Assembly: GCA_964493945.1 (NCBI GenBank)
Contig: CAZBQG010000249.1
Span: 1-6,256, forward strand
Length of the DNA: 6,256 bases
Direction of reading: 5' to 3'
Source of the DNA: CAZBQG01 sp964493945
GTDB lineage: Bacteria; Pseudomonadota; Alphaproteobacteria; Rhodospirillales; UBA2165
A model generated the notes under the pieces. That model ran no database searches, was not told where the DNA came from, and saw nothing but the letters and a program-made list of their open reading frames with translations. Both the position numbers and the translations under genes were made by a program. Below are positions 1-6,209 of this stretch, one piece after another; position 1 is the stretch's first letter, and every line of letters begins with the position of its first letter.

Positions 1-714
1 TATCCCGGCTATTACGGCGAGGTGCCCGACCCCTCGCCGGTCATGCGCGTCACCGCCGTGACCCACCGGGAAGATCCCATTTTCCAGGCATCCCTCGAAG
101 GCCATCCGGTCAATGAAACCCATGTGATTGGCGCCATGATGAAGGCGGGGACGCTGTGGAACGCCTTCGAATATAACGGTGTGCCGGGGGTCAAGGACAT
201 CGCCTGCCTGCCCGAATCCTCAGGGGGGCATCTGGTGGTTTCCATCAAGCCGACCGTCCCCGCCCATGCCGATTGGGTGGCCAGCGTCGCCTGGAGCCAT
301 TCGGCGGCCATCGGGTCTTATAAGCATATTTTCGTTGTCGATGATGACATTGATCCTTGGGATATGGGCCAGGTGGCCTGGGCCATGGCCTGGCGGGTCA
401 AGGCCGGCGAGGACATCACGATCTGGGAGAACCAGCGGGGCTCGCCCATTGATCCCCGTCAGGCACCGGAGGAAAAAGGCTATTGGGACCGGGTGCTGAT
501 CGACGCCACCCGCCCCTTCGATTGGGAACCCCGCGAAATCTGGGGATCGGAAGGTGTGGGCAAGGGCGAGCCGCAAAAATACCCGCCCACCAGCCGCCCG
601 GCCCAATCCACCATCGATCTGGTCAATTCCAAATGGGACAAATACGGAGTGGAACCGGTAGAAAACTTTATCGGCAACCCCCAGGGCATCATGCGCAACT
701 GGTGGCAAAAATAG
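1..714 (+). CDS. UbiD-family decarboxylase, C-terminal part (5' end outside window)
   Basis: This is the last 237 codons of a UbiD-type (de)carboxylase, an enzyme class that uses prenylated FMN to remove or add CO2 on aromatic or alpha,beta-unsaturated acids in the cytoplasm. The frame is open from base 1 (Tyr-Pro-Gly-Tyr-Tyr-Gly) to TAG 712-714. The first ATG, at 43-45, is internal, so the gene is cut by the window edge and is not a short gene. The missing part would hold the metal and prFMN binding region and both catalytic glutamates: the window opens at the codon just after the second one. It aligns without gaps to the downstream gene (residues 280-516), with 182 of 237 residues identical by hand count. 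Conserved stretches include the THREDPIFQASLEGHP block, FVVDDDI, WAMAWRVKAGEDI and the RGSPIDPRQ region. The next gene begins 11 bases after its stop, so the two are probably co-transcribed. Family assignment is firm; substrate is unknown. Confidence 0.93.
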   Translation, partial: YPGYYGEVPDPSPVMRVTAVTHREDPIFQASLEGHPVNETHVIGAMMKAGTLWNAFEYNGVPGVKDIACLPESSGGHLVVSIKPTVPAHADWVASVAWSHSAAIGSYKHIFVVDDDIDPWDMGQVAWAMAWRVKAGEDITIWENQRGSPIDPRQAPEEKGYWDRVLIDATRPFDWEPREIWGSEGVGKGEPQKYPPTSRPAQSTIDLVNSKWDKYGVEPVENFIGNPQGIMRNWWQK

Positions 715-725
715 AATGACAGCAA

Positions 726-2291
726 ATGAAAAACCGCCTACCCATCGACGATTTGCGTAGCTGGCTTCAATGCCTGGAAGAAGAGGGGCATCTTTCCAAG
801 ATCACCGAGCAGGTGAATTGGGATCAGGAGCTGACCGGCGTGGTGCGCCGGGCCTATGACGTGCTGGGTGATGCCTCCCCGGCGTTTTTATTCGAAAACA
901 TCGAGAATTACGAGGAACCCGGCCCCAACAAGCTGTTCATCGGCCAGTTCAGGTCCTATTCCCGCCTTTGCCTGATGCTCGGCCTGGACCCGGCGGAATC
1001 GACCAGGAGAGACATCGTCACCACCCTCAAGACCATGTTCCAAAACAAGATCGAGCCCGAGACGGTCAGCGAAGGCCCGGTCCATCAATGTATCGATCAG
1101 GGCGACGATATCGATCTGCTCAAATTTCCCGTGCCTCATTTCAATTACCGCGACGGCGGGCGCTATATCGGCACTATGCATGCGGTGATTACCAAGGACC
1201 GGGATGGGGGCTGGGTCAATCTGGGCATGTACCGGGTCATGGTCCATTCAAAAAATGAGGTGGGCATCTATTTCAAGCCGGGTCGCCAGCATATCGGCCA
1301 GCATTACCTGAAATATATGGAAGCCGGCGAGCCCATGCCGGTGGCCATCGCCATCGGAATGGATCCCCGGCTTTGCTTCATCTCGTCGGGCAATGTTCCG
1401 GCCGGGGTCTGCGAATATGACATCGCCGGCGCCATGAAGGGCGAGCCCATCCAGGTGGTCCAGGGCAAGGCCGTGGACCTTCCCGTGCCGGCCCATGCAG
1501 AAATCGTCATCGAGGGTTTCGTCCACCCGACCGAGCGGCGCGAAGAAGGGCCCTTCGGCGAATATCCCGGCTATTACGGAGAAGTCCCGGGCCCCTCGCC
1601 GGTCATGCATGTAACCGCCGTGACCCACCGGGAAGACCCCATTTTCCAGGCATCCCTGGAAGGTCATCCGATCAACGAATCCCACATCATGTCCAGCGTC
1701 ATGAAATCGGCCACCATTTGGAACGAGCTGGAACATAACGGCGTGCCGGGCATCAAGGATATCGCCTGCATCCCGGAAAGCTCTAACGCCCATATCGTGG
1801 TTTCGGTCAAACCCACGGTGCCGGGCCATGCCGATTGGATTTCCAGCGTGATCTGGGGCAATACCAGCGCCGTCTGGCTGTTCAAACATGTCTTTGTGGT
1901 CGATGATGACATTAACCCCTGGGATCTGGGTCAGGTGAACTGGGCCATGGCCTGGCGGGTCAAGGCCGGTGAGGATATCAAGATCTGGAAAAACCACCGG
2001 GGCTCTCCCATCGATCCCCGCCAGGAGCCGGAAACCAAGGGCTACTGGGACCGGGTTCTGATCGACGCCACCCGGCCCTTCAATTGGGAACCCCGCGCTA
2101 TCTGGGGATCGGAAGGGGTAAATAAAGGCGAGCCCCAGAACTACCCGCCCACCAGCCGCCCGGCGCAGGAGACCATCGACATGGTCAACGCCAAATGGAA
2201 ATGCTATGGCATCGAGCCGGTGGAGAATTTCATCGGCAACCCAACCGGCATCATGCGCAACTGGTGGCGGGAATCGGGCGACGGGGATTGA
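726..2291 (+). CDS. UbiD-family decarboxylase (complete, 521 aa)
   Basis: This is a full-length prFMN-dependent UbiD-type (de)carboxylase; family members are usually about 450-520 residues. The N-terminus (DLRSWLQCLEEEGHLSKI) is typical of the family. By comparison with fungal Fdc1, the catalytic set is Arg170 (in NLGMYR), Glu274 and Glu279 (in EEGPFGE). The likely metal/prFMN ligands are Asn165, His189 and Glu230 (in CEYDIAG). The spacing Asn-Arg of 5, Arg-Glu230 of 60 and Glu-Glu of 5 matches what I recall of Fdc1. ATG 726 is the first start after an in-frame TGA at 717-719. No good Shine-Dalgarno precedes it, so translation may be coupled to the upstream paralogue. Its C-terminus runs five residues beyond that of the paralogue. 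It differs most from the paralogue at residues 316-337 and 371-390. It is not necessarily the ubiquinone-pathway UbiD: the context (paralogue, TRAP transporter, hydrolase) points to catabolism of an organic acid. No UbiX partner is in the window. Confidence 0.95.
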   Translation: MKNRLPIDDLRSWLQCLEEEGHLSKITEQVNWDQELTGVVRRAYDVLGDASPAFLFENIENYEEPGPNKLFIGQFRSYSRLCLMLGLDPAESTRRDIVTTLKTMFQNKIEPETVSEGPVHQCIDQGDDIDLLKFPVPHFNYRDGGRYIGTMHAVITKDRDGGWVNLGMYRVMVHSKNEVGIYFKPGRQHIGQHYLKYMEAGEPMPVAIAIGMDPRLCFISSGNVPAGVCEYDIAGAMKGEPIQVVQGKAVDLPVPAHAEIVIEGFVHPTERREEGPFGEYPGYYGEVPGPSPVMHVTAVTHREDPIFQASLEGHPINESHIMSSVMKSATIWNELEHNGVPGIKDIACIPESSNAHIVVSVKPTVPGHADWISSVIWGNTSAVWLFKHVFVVDDDINPWDLGQVNWAMAWRVKAGEDIKIWKNHRGSPIDPRQEPETKGYWDRVLIDATRPFNWEPRAIWGSEGVNKGEPQNYPPTSRPAQETIDMVNAKWKCYGIEPVENFIGNPTGIMRNWWRESGDGD

Positions 2292-2299
2292 CGTACACC

Positions 2300-2315
2300 C
2301 GAAATAGCAATTTCG
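2300..2315. repeat. 16-bp palindrome, possible operator
   Basis: CGAAAT-AGCA-ATTTCG is a perfect 6-bp inverted repeat with a 4-base centre. The right half-site is part of a tandem 7-mer, AATTTCG at 2309-2315 and again at 2316-2322. It lies directly upstream of the -10-like element and would centre near -36 of the predicted start, a position where a regulator could block or assist RNA polymerase. Short AT-rich palindromes arise by chance, so its role is unproven. Confidence 0.3.
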
Positions 2316-2397
2316 AATTTCGCCAATATGGTATAAAGTCAGAATACGGCATTGAAAATTACCGGCAAAAAACGGCCCATGGGGGGCAGCCGGCCTT

Positions 2398-2404
2398 AGG
2401 GAGG
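2398..2404 (+). promoter_or_regulatory. Strong ribosome binding site of dctP
   Basis: AGGGAGG lies 7 bases before ATG 2412. It fixes the start of dctP at 2412 rather than at the adjacent ATG 2415. It is the strongest Shine-Dalgarno in the window, which suits a periplasmic binding protein made in excess over its membrane partners. Confidence 0.75.
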
Positions 2405-2411
2405 AAACATC

Positions 2412-3443
2412 ATGATGCACAATAAATTCATTGGCGGCGTGGCCATCATCGGCGCGTTGGCGGCCATTGGCATTGGCGGGCCCAAGCCGGCCTTGTCCCA
2501 GGAAGTATCCCTGCGCTTTCACACATTCGTTCCACCGCCATCACGCTCCTTCAAGAACATGGTATGGTGGGCCAAGCAGGTGGAGAAGAAATCGGCGGGC
2601 CGGATCAAGATAAAGTTGTTTCCGTCCCGCCAGTTGGGCGGCAAGCCGAACGAGCTTTACGATCAGGCGCGCAAGGGTTTCGTCGATTTCATCTATTCCC
2701 TGCCGGGCTACTCGCCGGGCCGCTTCCCGCGCTCCGAGGTGTTCGAGCTGCCCTTCATCGGCGGCAAGTCGCCCAGGATCATGTCGCCGGCCATGATGTC
2801 GGTCTACGATCCCTGGCTGAAAGGCGACTACAAGGGCACTCATCCCATCCTCATCTTCTCGGCGGGCGATATGGGGCTGTTTTCCCACAAGCCCCTGGGC
2901 AAGCTCTCCGACCTGAAGGGGCAAAAGGTCCGGGTCTCTGGACGGCTTCTGGGTGAGGCCTTCAAGTCCATCGGCGCGACCCCTGTCGGCATCCCCGGCA
3001 TCAAGATGGCGGAAGCCTTCCAGCGCAACGTGATCGATTCGGTGCTCACCGCCTGGACCATCTCGTTGCCCACCAAGATCGTCCGCATGGCCAGTCATTT
3101 CGCCTTGCCGGGGTTGAGCAACCCCGTCCTCATGCTGATCATGAACAAGAAGAAATATGATGGTCTGCCCGCTGATCTGAAAAGGGCCGTGGATGCCGCC
3201 GGCGGCATGGGGCTGGCCAAGGAGTTCGGGGCGCGCTGGGAGAAAGACGACCTGCCGGGATTAGGCGTCGCCAAGAAATCGGGCAAGCCCTTCCGCGCCT
3301 TCACGGCCGACGAGCGCAAGCGCTGGGCTTCCGCTGCCAGCTCGGTAACGTCGGGCTGGGTTTCCGATATGAAGAAAAAGGGCATCGACGGCAAGGGGCT
3401 GATCAAGGCGGCCCGCGCGGCGATCGCCAAATTCGAGAAATAG
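2412..3443 (+). CDS. dctP: TRAP transporter periplasmic substrate-binding protein (DctP family)
   Basis: This is the solute receptor of a tripartite ATP-independent periplasmic transporter. It captures an organic acid in the periplasm and delivers it to DctQM. The 343-residue length is normal. Residues 1-29 look like a Sec signal peptide: Lys5, a hydrophobic stretch at 6-23, and a probable cleavage after Ala-Leu-Ser29. The mature protein shows the DctP pattern: SLRFHTFVPP near 33-42, WAKQVEKKSAGRIKIKLFPS at 53-72, an LGGKPNELYDQARKG region, then DLKGQKVRVSGRLLGEAF with Arg174. This is the area where the family's carboxylate-binding Arg is usually found. The usual Gly-Val-Val-Asp-Gly turn is replaced by RNVIDSV at 205-211. 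The closest neighbours are a UbiD pair 120 bases upstream and dctQ 67 bases downstream. The substrate is not readable; an aromatic or unsaturated carboxylate is a guess from context. Confidence 0.93.
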   Translation: MMHNKFIGGVAIIGALAAIGIGGPKPALSQEVSLRFHTFVPPPSRSFKNMVWWAKQVEKKSAGRIKIKLFPSRQLGGKPNELYDQARKGFVDFIYSLPGYSPGRFPRSEVFELPFIGGKSPRIMSPAMMSVYDPWLKGDYKGTHPILIFSAGDMGLFSHKPLGKLSDLKGQKVRVSGRLLGEAFKSIGATPVGIPGIKMAEAFQRNVIDSVLTAWTISLPTKIVRMASHFALPGLSNPVLMLIMNKKKYDGLPADLKRAVDAAGGMGLAKEFGARWEKDDLPGLGVAKKSGKPFRAFTADERKRWASAASSVTSGWVSDMKKKGIDGKGLIKAARAAIAKFEK

Positions 3444-3459
3444 CCTCCGGGACGGGAAT

Positions 3460-3491
3460 GGCGGCGGGGCCCCATGGGTTCCGCCGCCGCC
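3460..3491 (+). terminator. GC-rich hairpin between dctP and dctQ (attenuator or mRNA stabiliser)
   Basis: GGCGGCGG at 3460-3467 can pair with CCGCCGCC at 3481-3488 or, in another register, at 3484-3491. The second register allows extra A-T pairs beyond one mismatch and is followed by a short TTT at 3493-3495. There is no long U tract, so it is unlikely to be a full terminator. It starts 17 bases after the dctP stop. A 3' hairpin here could protect the dctP message or stop some transcripts, giving more binding protein than membrane subunits. Confidence 0.4.
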
Positions 3492-3510
3492 CTTTGGGAC
3501 TTTCCAAAGC

Positions 3511-4014
3511 ATGACCGACGGTGCCCCCACTAAAAAGGCAGCCGGGAGCCCTTTCGGCATTGACCGGTTGATTCGCGGCATGGCGCTAACCGGCGGGTTT
3601 ATCGTGCTCGGCGTCGCCGTCATGACGGTGTTCAGTGTCGTTGGCCGCTACACCATCAGCCTGCCGGTCACCGGCGATTACGAGATTGTCGAATACGGCA
3701 TCTCCATCGCCGCTTTTTTCTTCCTCGGCTTCACCCACCTGTCCGACGGTCACCTGATCGCAGAATTCTTCTCGACCCGCATGTCGGAGCGCACCACCAG
3801 GAACCTCGACCGGATCCAGAACGTGATCCTCCTGGCCGTGCTCGGCCTGCTCATCTGGCGGGTGGTCATCGGCGGTTTTGACAAGTTCGAGACTGGCGAT
3901 GAATCCATGTTCCTCAGGATGAAGGTATGGTGGCTGCACGTGGTCGGCTTCCTGGGGCTGATTCTTTTTGCCTGGGTCGCCTTGCGCAAGATATTCCGGA
4001 GGCCGGGCGATTGA
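3511..4014 (+). CDS. dctQ: TRAP transporter small membrane subunit (DctQ family)
   Basis: This is the small integral-membrane subunit of the TRAP transporter; it pairs with DctM in the inner membrane and helps form the docking surface for DctP. The 167-residue protein has four predicted membrane segments at about 24-45, 59-78, 103-122 and 139-159, the standard DctQ topology. The stretch FSVVGRYTISLPVTGDYEIV at 41-60 and the polar loop SDGHLIAEFF are family-typical. ATG 3511 has only a weak upstream GGGA 11 bases away. An alternative in-frame ATG at 3580 (Met24) would start right at the first membrane segment and lose the charged N-terminal tail, so the first start is preferred. The TGA stop overlaps the dctM start (4011-4014), so the two membrane subunits are translationally coupled. 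A GC-rich hairpin separates it from dctP. Confidence 0.92.
   Translation: MTDGAPTKKAAGSPFGIDRLIRGMALTGGFIVLGVAVMTVFSVVGRYTISLPVTGDYEIVEYGISIAAFFFLGFTHLSDGHLIAEFFSTRMSERTTRNLDRIQNVILLAVLGLLIWRVVIGGFDKFETGDESMFLRMKVWWLHVVGFLGLILFAWVALRKIFRRPGD
3998..4002 (+). promoter_or_regulatory. Ribosome binding site that sets the TTG start of dctM
   Basis: GGAGG inside the end of dctQ lies 8 bases before TTG 4011. It supports a non-ATG start overlapping the dctQ stop over the more distant in-frame ATG at 3927, which would add 28 residues read out of frame through dctQ. Confidence 0.75.
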
Positions 4015-5327
4015 GCGGCCCCCAACTCGCCTTGCTGATGTTCGTCGTGCTCCTTGGCTTCATCGCACTCAGGATGCCTATCGGTATAGCCCTCTTCGTC
4101 GTTGGCGCCATCGGCATGGCCTCTCTGACCAGCTTCGAGCAGCTTCTCATTTGGCTGGAGGCCGCGCCGGTCGGGCGCACGGCAAGCTATTCACTTTCCG
4201 TCATCCCGCTTTTCCTGCTGATGGGCCATCTGGCCGTGCATTGCGGGCTGAGCGCCGTACTCTACCGCTCGGCCAGGGCCTGGTTCGGCCACCGCCCGGG
4301 CGGCATCGCGGTGGCCACCATCGGCGGTTGCGCGGCGTTTGGGGCCATCTGCGGCTCTTCCATCGCGACGGGTGCGACCATGGCCACCGTTGCGCTTCCT
4401 GAAATGCGCAAGCTGGGTTATTCGGGGGCGCTCAGCACAGGCTGTTTGGCGGCGGGAGGCACCCTGGGCATCCTCATTCCACCTTCGATCATCTTGGTGA
4501 TTTACGCCATCATTGCCGAGCAATCCATCGGGGACTTGTTCCTGGCCGCCGTATTCCCGGGCATCATCGCCACATTTTATTATGTCATCGCCGTCTGGAT
4601 CTATGTGCGCTTGCGCCCCGGATCGGGACCGGCGGCGGAACGGGTCGGTTGGCGGGAGCGCTTTGAAAGCCTCAAATATGTCTGGCCCATTTTTGTCATC
4701 TTTTTCGCGGTCATTGGCGGCATTTACAAAGGTGTGTTTACGCCGACCGAGGGCGCCGCGGTAGGGACCGCCTGCACCGGCCTGATCGCCCTGCTCCGGC
4801 GCATAAGCTGGGAGGCCTTCAAGGAAGCCCTGATCGATACGGCCAAGATCACGGGCATGATCTATCTAATCCTCATCGCGGCTGAAATTTACGGCTCTTT
4901 CATGGCCTTGTCAGAACTGCCCCTGACCATCGCCCAGATGATCACCGGCGCCAATTTATCGCCGCTGGCCATCATTCTGGCCATTTTGATCATCTATATA
5001 ATGCTGGGCGCGGTGATGGACGGGCTGGCCATGATCCTGATCACCGTGCCCGTTTTCCTGCCCATTATCCTGGGCCTGGAACTGGGCATGAGCGAGGAAG
5101 CCAAGGCCATCTGGTTTGGAATTATTGTGCTCAGCGTGACGGAAACCGGCCTGATCACGCCGCCCGTCGGGCTCAACGTCTATGTGATAAATTCCATGGC
5201 GCCGGGCGTCGCCCTGACCGAGACATTCGCCGGCATCGTTCCCTTCCTGCTGAGCGACATGGTGCGTCTGGCGACTATCGTCTTCATTCCGGCCGTGGTG
5301 CTTTGGGCGCCCGGCCTGCTTCAATAA
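4011..5327 (+). CDS. dctM: TRAP transporter large membrane subunit (DctM family), TTG start
   Basis: This is the ion-coupled transport subunit of the TRAP system in the inner membrane; it moves the substrate with sodium (or protons) down the ion gradient. Starting at TTG 4011 gives 438 residues, the usual DctM length, and a typical N-terminus (SGPQLALLMFVVLLGF followed by RMPIGIALF). Hydrophobic segments run through nearly the whole chain, consistent with about 11-12 membrane spans and two re-entrant hairpins. Family motifs in order: GAICGSSIATGATMATVALP at 111-130, GTLGILIPPSIILVIYAI at 150-167, GVFTPTEGAAVG at 241-252, GAVMDGLAMILITVPVFLPI at 333-352, and TETGLITPPVGLNVYVI at 377-393. The start overlaps the dctQ stop by 4 bases and the hydrolase follows after 12 bases. 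All parts look intact, so the transporter is probably functional. Substrate is unknown. Confidence 0.94.
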   Translation: MSGPQLALLMFVVLLGFIALRMPIGIALFVVGAIGMASLTSFEQLLIWLEAAPVGRTASYSLSVIPLFLLMGHLAVHCGLSAVLYRSARAWFGHRPGGIAVATIGGCAAFGAICGSSIATGATMATVALPEMRKLGYSGALSTGCLAAGGTLGILIPPSIILVIYAIIAEQSIGDLFLAAVFPGIIATFYYVIAVWIYVRLRPGSGPAAERVGWRERFESLKYVWPIFVIFFAVIGGIYKGVFTPTEGAAVGTACTGLIALLRRISWEAFKEALIDTAKITGMIYLILIAAEIYGSFMALSELPLTIAQMITGANLSPLAIILAILIIYIMLGAVMDGLAMILITVPVFLPIILGLELGMSEEAKAIWFGIIVLSVTETGLITPPVGLNVYVINSMAPGVALTETFAGIVPFLLSDMVRLATIVFIPAVVLWAPGLLQ

Positions 5328-5332
5328 AGGGA
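5328..5332 (+). promoter_or_regulatory. Ribosome binding site of the alpha/beta hydrolase
   Basis: AGGGA directly follows the dctM stop codon and sits 7 bases before ATG 5340. With only 12 bases between the genes there is no room for a separate promoter, so the hydrolase belongs to the TRAP operon. Confidence 0.65.
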
Positions 5333-5339
5333 ATAAATC

Positions 5340-6209
5340 ATGCTGGTTAATCTGGTCAGGGTACAGACTTCCGATGGTGTAGCCCTGGAAGGCGCCCTTC
5401 GCCTGCCGCCGCCGGATACTGCCAACCGCCTGCCGGTCGATATGATAATCCTGCATCACGGCATCGGCAGCAATTTCTACAAGGAACATTTTTACGACGA
5501 GATGGGTAATGCTTTCTTGGAGCGAGGCGTGGCCGTGCTGAGGGTAAATTCCCGGGGCCATGATCTGGCCTATAACTGCCCGTCGCCCCAAGGGCGCCTG
5601 GGCGCTGCCTTCGAGACGGTGGATGATTGCCGCCTCGATTGGAAAACCTGGCTTGATCTGGCCGAAGAGCGGGGCTTTCAGCGCATCGGCATCTGGGGCC
5701 ACAGCCTGGGCGCGGTCAAAAGCATCTATTACATGGCCATGGAAAAAGACGATCGGATCATCCGGGCCATTGCATCCTCGCCGCCCCGCTTTTCCAACAG
5801 CGCCTATCAAGACGTCCCCGGCGCCGAGCTGTTCAATGCCTCGGCCCGCGAGGCTGACGCGTTGGCCAAGGAAGGCAGGATGGATGCGCTGTTTGCCATC
5901 GAGGCGCCGACGGCGGCCCTGATGACGACCCGTACATTCTTGGACAAATACGGGAAAGAAGAACGCTACGATATTCTCAAACATCTGCCCGATGTAGATG
6001 TGCCCCTGCTGGTAACTATCGGCGGCAATGAAGGAAGGCCCGAACAGGTGGACCGTTTCGGCTTCGGCGGCCTGGCCGATAAAATGACCACCCTCGCGGC
6101 CAGCCGGGACAATATGAGTTTTCAATTAATCGAGGGCGGCGATCATTTCTATGCGGGCGTTATCGGCCAGCTTTGGTCGGCCGTGGAGCAATGGCTGGGT
6201 GGCAATTAG
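5340..6209 (+). CDS. Alpha/beta hydrolase, serine-esterase type (289 aa)
   Basis: This is a cytoplasmic alpha/beta-fold hydrolase (no signal peptide), probably cleaving an ester, thioester, lactone or similar bond. Visible motifs: a two-strand start (VRVQTSDGVALEGALRLPPP), His-His-Gly at 39-41 after the strand VDMIILHH, which fits the oxyanion region, and VNSRGHD at 69-75. The nucleophile elbow is Gly-His-Ser122-Leu-Gly at 120-124, after the strand RIGIWG. The catalytic His is probably His269 in EGGDHFYAG. The acid is less clear: Glu231 or Asp239, after the strand VPLLVTIGG, are candidates. The region 155-215 probably forms a helical cap over the active site. It follows dctM by 12 bases with its own ribosome binding site, so it is likely made with the transporter and acts on the imported compound or a product of it. 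I do not recognise a named enzyme; a general esterase role or a C-C bond hydrolase are both possible. Confidence 0.88.
   Translation: MLVNLVRVQTSDGVALEGALRLPPPDTANRLPVDMIILHHGIGSNFYKEHFYDEMGNAFLERGVAVLRVNSRGHDLAYNCPSPQGRLGAAFETVDDCRLDWKTWLDLAEERGFQRIGIWGHSLGAVKSIYYMAMEKDDRIIRAIASSPPRFSNSAYQDVPGAELFNASAREADALAKEGRMDALFAIEAPTAALMTTRTFLDKYGKEERYDILKHLPDVDVPLLVTIGGNEGRPEQVDRFGFGGLADKMTTLAASRDNMSFQLIEGGDHFYAGVIGQLWSAVEQWLGGN

Larger units (their letters stand above)
2292..2411 (+). promoter_or_regulatory. Candidate promoter and leader for the TRAP operon
   Basis: This 120-base gap separates the UbiD pair from dctP. Bases 2301-2370 contain 24 G/C of 70, far below the neighbouring genes. TGGTATAAA at 2329-2337 fits an extended -10 element (TG, one base, then TATAAA). 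It would start transcription near 2344 and leave a leader of about 67 bases. No good -35 hexamer stands at the usual distance (2309-2314 reads AATTTC), which an extended -10 can tolerate. A small palindrome covers the -35 area. I see no clear terminator after the UbiD stop, so read-through from upstream is also likely. This is motif reading only. Confidence 0.35.

Noticed and set aside
22..714. First UbiD frame as a complete short gene starting at an internal ATG
   Set aside because: The frame is open to base 1 and matches the paralogue from the very first codon, so it is a gene cut by the window edge. The first in-frame ATG is internal, and there is no ribosome binding site.
2288..2293. TTGACG as a -35 element at the end of the second UbiD gene
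   Set aside because: No -10-like hexamer occurs 16-18 bases downstream; the only good TATAAA is 38 bases away.
2372..2400. GC-rich stretch before dctP as a terminator for the UbiD pair
   Set aside because: GGCC repeats allow only short imperfect stems and there is no T run; it reads as leader sequence before the dctP ribosome binding site.
1248..2522. Open reading frame of 424 codons on the minus strand across the second UbiD gene and the start of dctP
   Set aside because: It is antisense to strongly recognisable UbiD and DctP proteins, has no family resemblance, is rich in His/Gly/Asp typical of antisense frames in GC-rich genes, and spans a gene boundary and a probable promoter.
3927..4010. 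Upstream ATG start for dctM at 3927
   Set aside because: It would overlap dctQ by 88 bases and add 28 residues unlike any DctM N-terminus; TTG 4011 has GGAGG at proper spacing and gives the family's normal start and length.
4956..6125. Open reading frame of 389 codons on the minus strand across the end of dctM and the hydrolase
   Set aside because: It is antisense to two well-supported genes, its translation is low-complexity and rich in Gln/His/Asp/Gly, and no domain is recognisable.
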